Shown: positions 9,701 through 18,052, counted from the stretch's first letter. The stretch is DNA of 64,000 nt from DASZHJ01 sp035517495 (GCA_035517495.1 DATIYT010000103.1:186001-250000); one strand, 5' to 3'. Translations and numbers: made by a program. The notes: generated by a model from the sequence alone, not told the origin.

Positions 9701-11743
9701 CAGAACGCGGCGCTCAACTCTCCCGTGATCGCCAATGGTGGCAGCGCGCAGGGCGGCGGGTCCGGCGGGACAGCCGGTATTGGCGGCAACGCCGCGCCGA
9801 TCAGCATCAGCGGCGCGAACTTGACTCTTGCCAGCGTCTTCGCGCGCGGTGGGAGCTCCGCGACCGGCGCCGATACGGTCGGTGCTGGCGGGAACATAAT
9901 ATTGTCGACGACGGGCAGCTCGGGGACCGTGACGCTCGAGGCCCTGACGCCGCCCGCCAATCCGCAGACCCTACCGACCGCGACCGTTTCCGCACGCGCT
10001 GGGTTCGCGGCAAGCAATCCCGTCGTGGGCTCACTACAGCGGGGACCCGCCGGCAATGTCACGATCGACGGCGACGTGATTTCCGAGGGCGGGGCCGGGA
10101 CCGTGCTCGGTCTTTCGGCGATCGGCACGCCTGGCGGCAGCATCAACGTCAGCGGAAGCATCACGTCGGGCAGTAGTCAGGAGGGCCTGCGCCTCTCGGC
10201 CACTTCGGGCGCGATTACCATCGCCGGCGATGTGAGTCTCGGTACCGGAGTATTGGACCTCTCGTTCCAAACGACGGGATCGATCACCGTGAACGGGATA
10301 GTCACAGCGGGTGGGCTGAACACCGGTAACGGAAACTACGCGATTTCATTCCTGAACGGCGGCACCATCGCCGACCCCAACTTCACCAATGGTGGTGGTG
10401 AAACGTTCTCGGGATTCTTCGATTTCCCGGCCGGCGTCACCTTGGGCGCTCTCACACTCGCGGGGGTCACGCTTATCGACGGCGAAACGGGCGGAGTGAC
10501 ACTCGGCACGGTCAATCAAGGCGACAACGTATTCGGAGTGATCGGCGACTCCCTGACCTTCAATGGCGCCTGGACTGGAACAGGTGAGCGATTCGTCTCA
10601 CCGTTCTCCGAACTCACAATGGGTCTTGCGGGCGCCCTGGGTCAGTGGCAGCTCACGACCGCCGACCTCAACGCTCTGCAAGATGACGCACCATCGCAAG
10701 TGTACATCGGCCTCCCGTTCGGCACCGGATTTAGCTCGCCCTTCATTACTCCCACGCCGATGACGGCAAATTCCTTCACCTTCAACGCGCCATTGTTCCT
10801 GATCGCGAGCTCCATCACCATCAACGGAACCATCACTAAGAGCAGCGGTAGCCTCACATTGCTGGCGGTGAATGGCACGCTCGAGGCACTGAGTTCGGCC
10901 GGCCCGATAAGTGGCAGCGTCGATCTTGCCACCGGCACCGGACCGCTCGAGGTTGTCGCAAGCAGCGCGATCTTCGACGGCGTCGTCAACGGCCAGAGCG
11001 GCGACGCAGCCGCTGGTCAGACGATGCTGCTGAACACCGGGTTCAGTTTGCCGGTGGGTCAGGGTCCCTACACGGTTAACGGTTGTACCTTCGCTCCGGT
11101 CGTATGTACCTCCGGTCCAACGCCCACGCCCACACCGACCCCAACACCCACGCCGACCCCGACACCCACGCCGACCCCGACACCCACGCCGACCCCAACA
11201 CCCGCGCCGACCCCAACACCCACGCCGACCCCAACACCCACGCCGACCCCAACACCAACACCGACACCAGCGCCTACACCTACACCCACACCGGCGCCAA
11301 CCCCAACGCCGACGCCAACCCCAACGCCACCAAGTCAGGCGGTCACGGAGGGAGGCACTGCGGCCGCGGTCAGTTCCCTCATTAACACCACAACTAACAA
11401 CAACACGACCAACCCCACCTCGCCCAACCAAAGCGGCAGCACAGCCGAGGCCCTCGGAGCCACGTTAACCATAATTCCGCCGCCCACCACCAACAGCGCC
11501 ACGGGCGCCGTCGCGGCGACCACAGGGACAGGCAGTGGCGGAAGCTCTTCGGTTGCCGACGAAGCCGCAGGCTATGTTGTCGTGAGTTCCAATAGCGGCC
11601 CGGTGACCCAGCAGCAGCCGCAATCGCAGGGTAATTCCAGGCTCGTTTTCCCGAATTTCCCAAATCTTCACTTGGAGCAAAACTCGGGGTTAGGGGGTGG
11701 TACGAGCGGACGTGGCGAAATTCCAGATCCGCCGTCACTTTAG
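6722..11743 (+). CDS. TpsA filamentous-haemagglutinin-like exoprotein
   Basis: A predicted secreted or surface adhesin of 1673 residues exported by the TpsB pore encoded upstream. An N-terminal export signal (about residues 10–36) is followed by a TPS haemagglutination-activity domain. This carries LNRVTGG, then NGQVWLVNPNGVFFGPGSQV and AGLIATTADV, the recognition motifs of the family. From about residue 280 to 1300 the protein is a Gly/Ser/Thr/Asn-rich beta-helical repeat region. Residues 1466–1537 are an almost pure Pro-Thr tract, followed by a Ser/Thr/Asn/Gln-rich tail with no beta-barrel or LPXTG anchor. Codon use changes abruptly near residue 395: before it third positions favour G, after it C. 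AGGAG lies six bases before the ATG. Confidence 0.92.
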   Translation: MARRTRKLWRDGLLASTAVLASGVVCLGSAEGQVRGLTVEAGQASVSMPSGTKTVITQSTSKAILNWQSFSIAGGTSVQFVQPSSGSIALNRVTGGGVSSIQGQLLANGQVWLVNPNGVFFGPGSQVDVAGLIATTADVKDGDFLSGHYTFGTASPNANASVVNAGRISVASGGTAALVGARVDNSGLIEADFGTVVLAGGKTFAVDFAGDKLLSFAVTGAVDQAPVNGEGAAALVTNEGTLRSSGGTVLLTARAAKNIVDNVINSTGIVEARSARSVNGEIVFDGGDGGVSVSGSVDASGRGAGETGGSVQVLGGTVSLSGTARIDVSGDQGGGTVLVGGNFHGSGPQANALTTTISAGVVIAADAITAGSGGQVAVWSDQQTEMDGTITARGGATGGNGGFIETSSRGNLAIGSSASVNAGAPNGTPGTWLLDPSNLTIATTTGVDTVVNTVITGALANQNVLIDTTNDGQNGTGDIVVNATLTYSSGHSLSLVAVGSINVGASITNSGGGAINLVAGWDGVTGLTNTGGVVFNPANTTVPGTPGSINIAAIEGGTPGTTFGSTATASGGGNIVITALVASTSGAVTLLGNNVTDSQGITAHGGLNIEAVSGVSIAGSISAGGFMDGSGGSINGGNVSITANGDITLDSGNGSGVSNAIVASGGAASVTSTTNAGSGGSVTIISTQGSLVIDGAITTRGGDVTLSGTGIGGNAGNVTLSGTNISIAPTTGDNSINARGGRNSVGGSAGNAGAVSLTATSGSISIGVSTGDLAVNDEGGDATVSGKGGNAGGVTISAPGSVTIGASAGDPSIATRGGLANTGNGGNGASITITGGSIVIDGAVVSLGGDALLGTFGGSGGTAGPISLTATTGDISIGVSQVTTVNSTGTEISYISLIARGGDTDGTAGGGSGAAITLSAPNGSITAGANITANTSNGSITNSGTVTTTDGAAVDSRGGNDGSNGAAGGQGGAAAAISVSAGGDVTLGTVNVDQNAALNSPVIANGGSAQGGGSGGTAGIGGNAAPISISGANLTLASVFARGGSSATGADTVGAGGNIILSTTGSSGTVTLEALTPPANPQTLPTATVSARAGFAASNPVVGSLQRGPAGNVTIDGDVISEGGAGTVLGLSAIGTPGGSINVSGSITSGSSQEGLRLSATSGAITIAGDVSLGTGVLDLSFQTTGSITVNGIVTAGGLNTGNGNYAISFLNGGTIADPNFTNGGGETFSGFFDFPAGVTLGALTLAGVTLIDGETGGVTLGTVNQGDNVFGVIGDSLTFNGAWTGTGERFVSPFSELTMGLAGALGQWQLTTADLNALQDDAPSQVYIGLPFGTGFSSPFITPTPMTANSFTFNAPLFLIASSITINGTITKSSGSLTLLAVNGTLEALSSAGPISGSVDLATGTGPLEVVASSAIFDGVVNGQSGDAAAGQTMLLNTGFSLPVGQGPYTVNGCTFAPVVCTSGPTPTPTPTPTPTPTPTPTPTPTPTPTPTPAPTPTPTPTPTPTPTPTPTPTPAPTPTPTPAPTPTPTPTPTPPSQAVTEGGTAAAVSSLINTTTNNNTTNPTSPNQSGSTAEALGATLTIIPPPTTNSATGAVAATTGTGSGGSSSVADEAAGYVVVSSNSGPVTQQQPQSQGNSRLVFPNFPNLHLEQNSGLGGGTSGRGEIPDPPSL
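11117..11332 (+). repeat. Pro-Thr-encoding minisatellite in tpsA
   Basis: Seventy-two codons of nearly uninterrupted CCN-ACN, built from variants of an 18-base unit containing CCCACGCCGACCCCAACA, with occasional Ala codons. They encode a rigid (PT)n stalk or spacer in the exoprotein. Units are multiples of three, so slippage would change stalk length and not reading frame. Confidence 0.95.
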
Positions 11744-11769
11744 ATGGGATTGACGGGAGCGCCGACCCC

Positions 11770-11785
11770 TGTGATCCCCATCACA
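11770..11785. promoter_or_regulatory. perfect CRP-type palindrome upstream of the CHAT gene
   Basis: The bases TGTGATCCCCATCACA match the CRP half-sites exactly (TGTGA-N6-TCACA), and the dyad extends one base pair further on each side (C…G). It lies 27 bases after the tpsA stop and about 133 bases before the CHAT-gene start. The locus encodes its own adenylate cyclase, so a cAMP-receptor site makes sense. An alternative is a short tpsA terminator hairpin with a four-base CCCC loop, but no T-run follows. No CRP gene is in the window. Confidence 0.5.
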
Positions 11786-11918
11786 GCCACAATCTCACGG
11801 CCTCAGCAAAGTCATTGCTCCCTACCTGCTTCGGCAGCAAAATAATGGCGTAGGCGGCGCTGACGACAGTAACGGGCGAACCCGCCGAATCACCGTCTTT
11901 AGTGTTGGAGTGCTGATC

Positions 11919-14900
11919 ATGATTGCGCATGCGGTTTGGGTCCGGGCTGCGCTGCTGCTGGGGGTCGCGGGGGTGTTGGGTGTCTGGGCACCCGCCGCGT
12001 CGTACGCGGCGCCGACGCCGACCACCGCAGGCGAAGCATGCAAAGCCGTCGCGCGTCCGGGACCGCCTCCGCTTCCGACCATGCCACCACCGTTGGACAT
12101 CTTCTGCGGTAGCGCCACGTCGCCGGTTGGGGCGGTGTGGATCGACGGGCTGCCGGGCGGCACAGTGGAGCAAGGGCCGGGACGTCAGGCGGCAATCGAG
12201 GAAGTGGCAAAGCGGACCCTCGAGGGCCAGAGCATCGCGCGGCGCATGAATTGCGGTCCCGCTCAGCCGCTGGGCGGCGATCCCGGCGTCTTGCTCTATT
12301 CCTGCACGCTCAAAGAGCAGGGCTGGCCGCAGATAGTGCTTCGGGTGGGCAGCGGCAACCTGCTGCTCCAGGCCGAGGGGTTGCCGTCGCTGCTCACCAC
12401 CATGGGGCAGGCGATCGACCAGGCCGCGGGAAGGCCGGCGATCACCGGCGCGGCGGCGAAGGCGCTCGCCGATGAAGCTGCCAAACAGTCTGCAAGCGGC
12501 ACGATCGATGCGGGCGCCGTCGCGAAGTACCAGGAGTACATGCGTCTCGGCCGGCTTTATAACAGTGTGCGCAATTACCCGGCCTCGGAAGATGCCTTCC
12601 GCAAGGCGCTGGATCTCCAGACCGGCGCTTTCGGCAAGGAGGGTCCGGGGGCGGGCGAGGTCGAGATCGAGCTGGCGCTGGCGGTGAGCCATCAGGGACG
12701 CTTTGCCGAAGCCGATGCTCTCTTCAAGCGCGCGGAGCCGGCGCTCAACCGCGCGGGCGGTCCCATGCTGGCGCGCCTCTATGCCTATCTCGCCATCGAT
12801 TCCGAAAATCAGGGCAATTACCGCGACGCCATCGGCTATGCGCGGCAGGCGGCGGCCTTGCGGCGCGAACAGGTGGCGCCCAGCTCCGGTGTGCCCGCCG
12901 ACATCACGGCCGCCGACCCGCACGTCGCCGCCAATGGCGAGCTCGTGCACAGCCTGCTGATCGAGAGCGACATCAACCGCAAGCTCGGTCATCTCGCCGA
13001 TGCCGAGGCCGAGGTTGGCGAAGCGCTGCAGCTGATGGGGCAGGTGCGCGGGTTGCCGCTCTGGTGGCGCCCCGAGGCGATGATCATACTTGGCCAAGTC
13101 GAGGCGGACGACCACCGCGGAGGCATTGCCGAGACCAACTTGAAGCGCGGCGTCGATCTGGACCTGCGCTTCTTCGGCAAGGCGGCGCCCACCGCAACGG
13201 CATACATGGCGCTCGCGCGTTATTACTCGGACTCCGGCGCCGACCGGCAAGCGGTCGATACTTTCCGCCTCGCGTTGGAGATATTGCGTAACGACGACAC
13301 GGCGCGCGCGCAGGTGAGTGCGGACGACATCGGACCATTTCTGAAATCGGCGTCCGTGCTCAGCACGCGCGACGCGGCTCAGCGCAAACGCCTCGGCGAC
13401 GAGATGTTCGAGGCTGTTCAGCTCATGCGCTCGAGCGTCGCCGACCAGGCGGTCGCGAACGCCTCGGCGCGTCTCGCGGCTGGCAATCCCGAAGTCGCGA
13501 GCCTGATCCGAGATGAGCAGGAGGCGGAGCGTGCGCGAGATACGGCCCGGCTGCAGCTCGCGGTCGAGCAGGCAAAACCGCGCGAGGAACGCGGGCGCGT
13601 GATCGAGGAGGGACTGCAGAAGGACATCGACACCGCGACGGCCCGCGTTCAGACGTTGCAGGATCAACTCCGCCAGCGCTTTCCTGCCTATGCCAATTTT
13701 GCCGAGCCGACGCCGGTCGAGTTGCAGGCGCTGCAAGGCAAGCTCGATGCCGACGAGGCGCTGATCGTCTACGTGATCGGGCGTTCCGCCGGCTATGCGA
13801 TGGTGGTGCGCCGCGACAAGGTGACCGCGCGTGCCCTCGACACGAATGCAGGGCAACTCGCGCAAGACGTGGCGCAGTTGCGCAAGGCCTTCCTGCCGCG
13901 ACTGGGGGCGCTGCCGGAATTCGACTTGCGCGCGTCCTACGCCCTCTATCAAAAATTGATGGCGCCGCTCGAGAATGATCTCAACGGAGCGAAGCATCTG
14001 ATCGTCGCGCCGGCAGGAGCATTGGCAAGCCTGCCGACGGGCCTGTTGGTGACGGCGCCTCCGGGGAGCAAATCGTACCAGGACGCGGCTTGGCTGCTGC
14101 GTCGAGTGGCGATAAGCGAAGTTCCCTCGGCGCGCGCCTTCCTGGAGTTGCGGCTCGCGCGGGCCGCCGCGAAGCCCGCGCCGCGGCCGTTCCTCGGTGT
14201 CGGGAATCCAAGCTTTACCGGACGCCCCGGCGAGGACGCGGCGTTGGTGAGCCTTGCTGCGAGCTGCCGCCTCGGCGCGCCGGTCCCGCAGGCGCTCATT
14301 CGCGCGTTGGCGCCACTGCCCGAAACGGCCGAAGAGGTGCGCCGCGTCGGTCAGCGCCTGGGAGCCGACCAAAATTCGCTGTTGCTGGGGGCGTCCGCGA
14401 CAGAAGCCAATCTGCTCCGCCAGCCGCTCAATCAGTACAACGTACTCTATTTCGCAACGCACGGGTTGCTGCCGTCGGAGCTCAACTGCAATGGCGAACC
14501 AGGTCTCGCGCTCTCCCCCGGCAGCGGCCAAAGCACGAGTGACGACGGTCTCCTCGAGGCGAGCGAGATCGCGGGACTTCATCTCAATGCCGACCTGGTG
14601 GTCCTCTCGGCCTGCAACACGGCGGCGGGCGGCGATCCCGGCGGTGGAGAGGCGTTGCAAGGTCTTGCGGACGCGTTCTTCCATGCCGGTGCGCGGCGAC
14701 TGTTGGTCAGCCATTGGGAGGTCTCGTCGACCGCCACCGTGCAACTCATGACTGGGGTCTTCGACCATGCAGGGGCCGGATCCAGCAATGGACTTGCGGA
14801 GTCGCTTCGGGAAGCGCAGCTTTCACTCGTGGGATCGCCTGCCACGGCGCACCCTTTCTATTGGGCGGCATTTACCGTAATGGGCGACGGCGGCCGCAGC

Positions 14901-14927
14901 GGGGCCGGGACGGTGGCAAGCAACTAG
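11919..14927 (+). CDS. exported TPR–CHAT domain protease-like protein
   Basis: A protein of about 1002 residues. The CHAT domain is a caspase/separase-type cysteine peptidase fold. The putative catalytic dyad is visible: His848 in FATHG and Cys899 in LSACNTA. A signal peptide (to about residue 33, SYA-AP) predicts export. A Cys-containing N-terminal region (about 40–165) is followed by TPR-like helices (about 200–460, including the GRFAEADALFKRA repeat), a charged coiled coil (about 530–590) and CHAT (about 650–1000). TGGAG lies 8 bases before the ATG at 11919, so this is preferred over GTG at 11910. Neighbours are tpsA and a small exported protein. Substrate unknown; cleavage of TpsA or of an envelope target is only a hypothesis. 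Confidence 0.88.
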   Translation: MIAHAVWVRAALLLGVAGVLGVWAPAASYAAPTPTTAGEACKAVARPGPPPLPTMPPPLDIFCGSATSPVGAVWIDGLPGGTVEQGPGRQAAIEEVAKRTLEGQSIARRMNCGPAQPLGGDPGVLLYSCTLKEQGWPQIVLRVGSGNLLLQAEGLPSLLTTMGQAIDQAAGRPAITGAAAKALADEAAKQSASGTIDAGAVAKYQEYMRLGRLYNSVRNYPASEDAFRKALDLQTGAFGKEGPGAGEVEIELALAVSHQGRFAEADALFKRAEPALNRAGGPMLARLYAYLAIDSENQGNYRDAIGYARQAAALRREQVAPSSGVPADITAADPHVAANGELVHSLLIESDINRKLGHLADAEAEVGEALQLMGQVRGLPLWWRPEAMIILGQVEADDHRGGIAETNLKRGVDLDLRFFGKAAPTATAYMALARYYSDSGADRQAVDTFRLALEILRNDDTARAQVSADDIGPFLKSASVLSTRDAAQRKRLGDEMFEAVQLMRSSVADQAVANASARLAAGNPEVASLIRDEQEAERARDTARLQLAVEQAKPREERGRVIEEGLQKDIDTATARVQTLQDQLRQRFPAYANFAEPTPVELQALQGKLDADEALIVYVIGRSAGYAMVVRRDKVTARALDTNAGQLAQDVAQLRKAFLPRLGALPEFDLRASYALYQKLMAPLENDLNGAKHLIVAPAGALASLPTGLLVTAPPGSKSYQDAAWLLRRVAISEVPSARAFLELRLARAAAKPAPRPFLGVGNPSFTGRPGEDAALVSLAASCRLGAPVPQALIRALAPLPETAEEVRRVGQRLGADQNSLLLGASATEANLLRQPLNQYNVLYFATHGLLPSELNCNGEPGLALSPGSGQSTSDDGLLEASEIAGLHLNADLVVLSACNTAAGGDPGGGEALQGLADAFFHAGARRLLVSHWEVSSTATVQLMTGVFDHAGAGSSNGLAESLREAQLSLVGSPATAHPFYWAAFTVMGDGGRSGAGTVASN

Positions 14928-14947
14928 CGGGGGCCTTGGAGAGTGCG

Positions 14948-15640
14948 ATGCGGCGAATGTTGGGAATCGCAGGAATTGCATTACTGGCCGCGGGTACAGC
15001 CCCCGCGCTCGCGGGGCAGCTCGTGGTCCTGGAAACGCGCGGAACAGACCTCAAGCAGGGCCAGACCATCGACGATACCAAGCCACTCACTCTGAAAGAG
15101 GGTGAGCAGGTGACCCTAGTCGCCGATGACGGGTCGGTGGTGACGCTCCGTGGGCCTTTCGACCAAACACCTTCCTCGAACGCCGGCGGCGGGGGTGCCG
15201 TATTGGCCCTCGACGCGCTCACGACCCGGACCTCGCAGCGCAATGTGGCGGGCGTCGTGCGCGACGCCGCGGTCGATGTTCACCTGCCGAGCCCGTGGCT
15301 CGTTGATGTGAGTCACCCGGGCGCCGGCTGCATTAAGGATGGAGAGCGTCCGGTGTTCTGGCGCGCGAGCGCCGATGGCGGGACGCTCACGATCATGCCG
15401 TCCGATCGTAGTTGGCGCGCCGAGGCACCGTGGCCCAAGGGCAGCTCGACCTTGCAGGCGCCTGATTATTTTCCCGTGCGCGACGGCCGCACCTACCTCG
15501 CGAGTTTTGGCGGCAATCCCGTCGCGGTGACCATCAATGTTCTTCCGCCGGCGCTCGGCAATGCACGGATGCAGGCCGCATGGATGATCGAAAAGGGCTG
15601 CGTCGCCCAGGCCGAAGCGCTGATCAAGACGGTACAGTGA
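14948..15640 (+). CDS. small exported protein of unknown function
   Basis: A 230-residue protein with a clear signal peptide (residues 1–22, ending APALA-GQ). The segment LTLKEGEQVTLVADDGSVVT with LRGPF resembles the short beta-rich domains seen near FecR-type proteins, but I cannot assign a family. One Cys pair (GAGCI and EKGCV) could form a disulfide, and the C-terminus is helical (a MIEKGCVAQAEALIKT segment, TPR-like). The start is 20 bases after the CHAT stop, downstream of a GGAGA ribosome-binding site, so it is almost certainly co-transcribed and a partner of the CHAT protein. Confidence 0.8.
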   Translation: MRRMLGIAGIALLAAGTAPALAGQLVVLETRGTDLKQGQTIDDTKPLTLKEGEQVTLVADDGSVVTLRGPFDQTPSSNAGGGGAVLALDALTTRTSQRNVAGVVRDAAVDVHLPSPWLVDVSHPGAGCIKDGERPVFWRASADGGTLTIMPSDRSWRAEAPWPKGSSTLQAPDYFPVRDGRTYLASFGGNPVAVTINVLPPALGNARMQAAWMIEKGCVAQAEALIKTVQ

Positions 15641-15673
15641 GGCGGCGCTCGGCGCGTACGCTCGTTGGCGCCA

Positions 15674-17632
15674 ATGCGCATCGGCTGGATTGAACTCAAA
15701 CGCGCGCTCCTGCCGGTAGTCGTGGCAGTCGTGGCCGCGGCGGTCACAACCGTCGCCGTCGATTCCCTTCGGTTCTTGCAAAGTGCCGACCGCTTCGTGC
15801 GCGACGTGGAATTGTCGTGGCTGGCGCCGCGGCAGCCGCAGAGCACCGACATTGTCATCGTCGGAATCCAGGAATCGACGCTGGCTCAATTCAAGTATCG
15901 CTCGCCGGTCGACCGCCGCTTCCTCGCAAATCTCCTGCATACCCTCGATTCCTACAAGCCGCGCGTCATCGGCCTTGACGTGTTGTTCGACCAGCCGACC
16001 GAGCCGGACAAGGATGAGGAACTGAAGCAGGTGATGAGAAATCTCACCACGCCGCTGGTGGTGAGCTACGACGACATTCCCGAGGACGTGACTCCGCAGC
16101 AGAAGGCCTTTCTCGACGACTTCGTACCGCCGGACGATCGCGTGCTCGCCGACATCGGCACCGACCCGTTCGACGGCACGGTGCGTTGGATGGTCGCAGG
16201 CAAGCAAATCGGAGACGGCAGCTACATGCCGGGCTTTGCTCGCGGTGTGCTGGAGCGAATCGGCATCGAATCCTTTCCGGCAAAGGACCAGATTGCGTGG
16301 CGAGGCCGCGAGAGCGACAGCGTCGAGCCGTTCCGGGAATATCCGGCGCAAATGGTCGCGAAGTTGCCCGCGAAGTTCTTCACCGGGAAGATTGTCCTGA
16401 TCGGCGCCGACCTAAGTCTCACCGATCGTCATCGCACGCCCTTTGCCGCGCTTTACGAGGGTAACCGCGGAATTCTGCCCGGCATCGTCATTCATGCCCA
16501 CTCGGTCGATCAGGTGCTGAGCAGCCGACGCCCGCCCGGCATCGGAGCGTTCGGCGATTTCCTCCTGGCGATCACGCTGGCGGCGCTGGGTGCGGCGCTC
16601 GGCATCACCAAGATCGAAATTCACTGGCGCACCGCCCTTGGTCTTGTCCTCGCCGCGTCTTGGTGGGCGGCCGGGGGCGCGATCTACCATTTTTTCGGGG
16701 TAATGGTTGGGCTCGTGACACCAAGCCTTTCGCTGGCGATCGCCATGTGGGGTACGGAGGCGCTCACCGGGCGCGAAGCGCGGCAACAAAGGGAATTCAT
16801 CCAAGGTGTATTCTCGCGCTACGTCTCGCCGAAGGTCGTCAACGAGCTGATGCGCGATCCCGCGAAACTCTCGCTCGGCGGCGAGCGACGCGTCGTGAGC
16901 CTGTTGTTCACCGACGTGGCCAGCTTCACGACCATGTCGGAGGCGATCGATTCGCATCAGCTCGTCTTGATTCTCAATCAATACTTCGACGGCGTCTGCG
17001 AGGTGATCCGCAGACACGACGGCACCTTCGCCAAGTTCATCGGCGACGCCGTTTTCGCGTTTTTCAACGCTCCGACCGAACAGGCCGATCACGCCGAGCG
17101 GGCGGTGTTGTGCGCGCTCGACATCGATCGGTTCGCGGAGAAGTTTCGCGCCGAGCAGAATGCCAATGGCGTGCCGTTCGGCGTTACCCGCATCGGTATC
17201 CATACCGGCCCCGCGATGATCGGCAATTTCGGAGCGGAAACCAACGTGGACTACACCGCGCTCGGCGATTCCGTGAACACGGCGGCGCGGCTCGAGGGCC
17301 TCAACAAGTTCTTCGGAACGCACATTTGCGTGAGCCAGGCCGCGCGCGAGGCGTCTCCAGGCGTGCCTTTCCGGCCGCTCGGTCTGGTGGTCGTCAAGGG
17401 CAAGACAACGGCGCTCGGCGTTTATGAGCCGCTGACCGAGGAGCGCGACCGCACGGATTACATCGCGCGCTATCGCGAGGCCTATCGGCATTTGGAAGCC
17501 GGCGCCCAGGACGCGGACGAGCTCTTCGAGGCGCTCGCCGTGGAAAATCCCTATGACGGCGCGGTTCAAGCGCACTTGGATCGTCTGCGCGCGGGAACGC
17601 GCAGCGTCGAAATCGCGATGACGGAGAAGTAG
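15674..17632 (+). CDS. CHASE2-domain adenylate cyclase (class III)
   Basis: A membrane sensor of about 652 residues making a cyclic nucleotide, predicted cAMP. An N-terminal TM helix is followed by an extracytoplasmic CHASE2 domain (about 35–290), three closely spaced TM helices (about 295–370), and a class III catalytic domain (about 405–585). All key residues are visible: metal Asp414 (FTDVASF) and Asp458 (KFIGD), purine-selecting Lys454 and Asp526, and transition-state Asn535 and Arg539 (NTAARLE). The Lys/Asp pair favours ATP over GTP. It follows the small exported protein by 33 bases, closing the TPS–CHAT operon. TTG at 15665 is an alternative start. It likely senses an envelope cue. Confidence 0.92.
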   Translation: MRIGWIELKRALLPVVVAVVAAAVTTVAVDSLRFLQSADRFVRDVELSWLAPRQPQSTDIVIVGIQESTLAQFKYRSPVDRRFLANLLHTLDSYKPRVIGLDVLFDQPTEPDKDEELKQVMRNLTTPLVVSYDDIPEDVTPQQKAFLDDFVPPDDRVLADIGTDPFDGTVRWMVAGKQIGDGSYMPGFARGVLERIGIESFPAKDQIAWRGRESDSVEPFREYPAQMVAKLPAKFFTGKIVLIGADLSLTDRHRTPFAALYEGNRGILPGIVIHAHSVDQVLSSRRPPGIGAFGDFLLAITLAALGAALGITKIEIHWRTALGLVLAASWWAAGGAIYHFFGVMVGLVTPSLSLAIAMWGTEALTGREARQQREFIQGVFSRYVSPKVVNELMRDPAKLSLGGERRVVSLLFTDVASFTTMSEAIDSHQLVLILNQYFDGVCEVIRRHDGTFAKFIGDAVFAFFNAPTEQADHAERAVLCALDIDRFAEKFRAEQNANGVPFGVTRIGIHTGPAMIGNFGAETNVDYTALGDSVNTAARLEGLNKFFGTHICVSQAAREASPGVPFRPLGLVVVKGKTTALGVYEPLTEERDRTDYIARYREAYRHLEAGAQDADELFEALAVENPYDGAVQAHLDRLRAGTRSVEIAMTEK

Positions 17633-17644
17633 GCCGCTTCGTCG

Positions 17645-18052
17645 CTATTGCTGCGCCGGCCAGAAATCGTCGCCGTTTCGCCGTTCCTGCTGGCGGAATG
17701 CCCGGATTTGTTCGGGAGTGATGGTCCCGGTGTGGGCGGTGTCGATCTTGTCGAAGCGGCTGCGCAACATCTGATTGAGTTGATCCGGACTCAGACTTTG
17801 CAGCCGATCGAGACGCGTCTTCGTCTGCATCAATCGCTGGCGTTGTTCGTCGGTCAGATCAGCGCGCGCCAGACGCTGGTCCACCCTCGCCATCATGTGG
17901 TGCATCTGCTCGATCTGCGCCGCCTTGAATTGCTCGAATGTCATGGGTCCGCTCGGCCCGTGCGTTCCCTGGGCAAACGCCGAGGCGGCGAGAATCAGGA
18001 TTACGGTGGCGGCAAGGGCGGTGGCGGACAGGTAATCGCGCAATCGAATCAC
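17645..18052 (-). CDS. exported protein with degenerate EF-hand
   Basis: A small periplasmic protein of about 135 residues, convergent with the cyclase gene. The GTG at 18052 is chosen because GAGAGG precedes it and the signal peptide (LRDYLSATALAATVILIL, ASAFA-QG) starts directly after it; ATG at 18094 is the alternative. A helical, Met/Gln-rich middle is followed by one EF-hand-like loop DTAHTGTITPEQ. Loop positions 3, 5 and 12 are Ala, Thr and Gln instead of acidic residues, so calcium binding is doubtful. Similar short EF-hand proteins are common in alphaproteobacteria. Function unknown. Confidence 0.7.
   Translation of the reverse strand: MIRLRDYLSATALAATVILILAASAFAQGTHGPSGPMTFEQFKAAQIEQMHHMMARVDQRLARADLTDEQRQRLMQTKTRLDRLQSLSPDQLNQMLRSRFDKIDTAHTGTITPEQIRAFRQQERRNGDDFWPAQQ

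Noticed and set aside
11781..14768. Minus-strand frame of 995 codons opposite the CHAT gene
   Set aside because: It is Arg/Ala-rich noise across a gene whose plus-strand translation holds TPR and CHAT motifs with intact catalytic residues.
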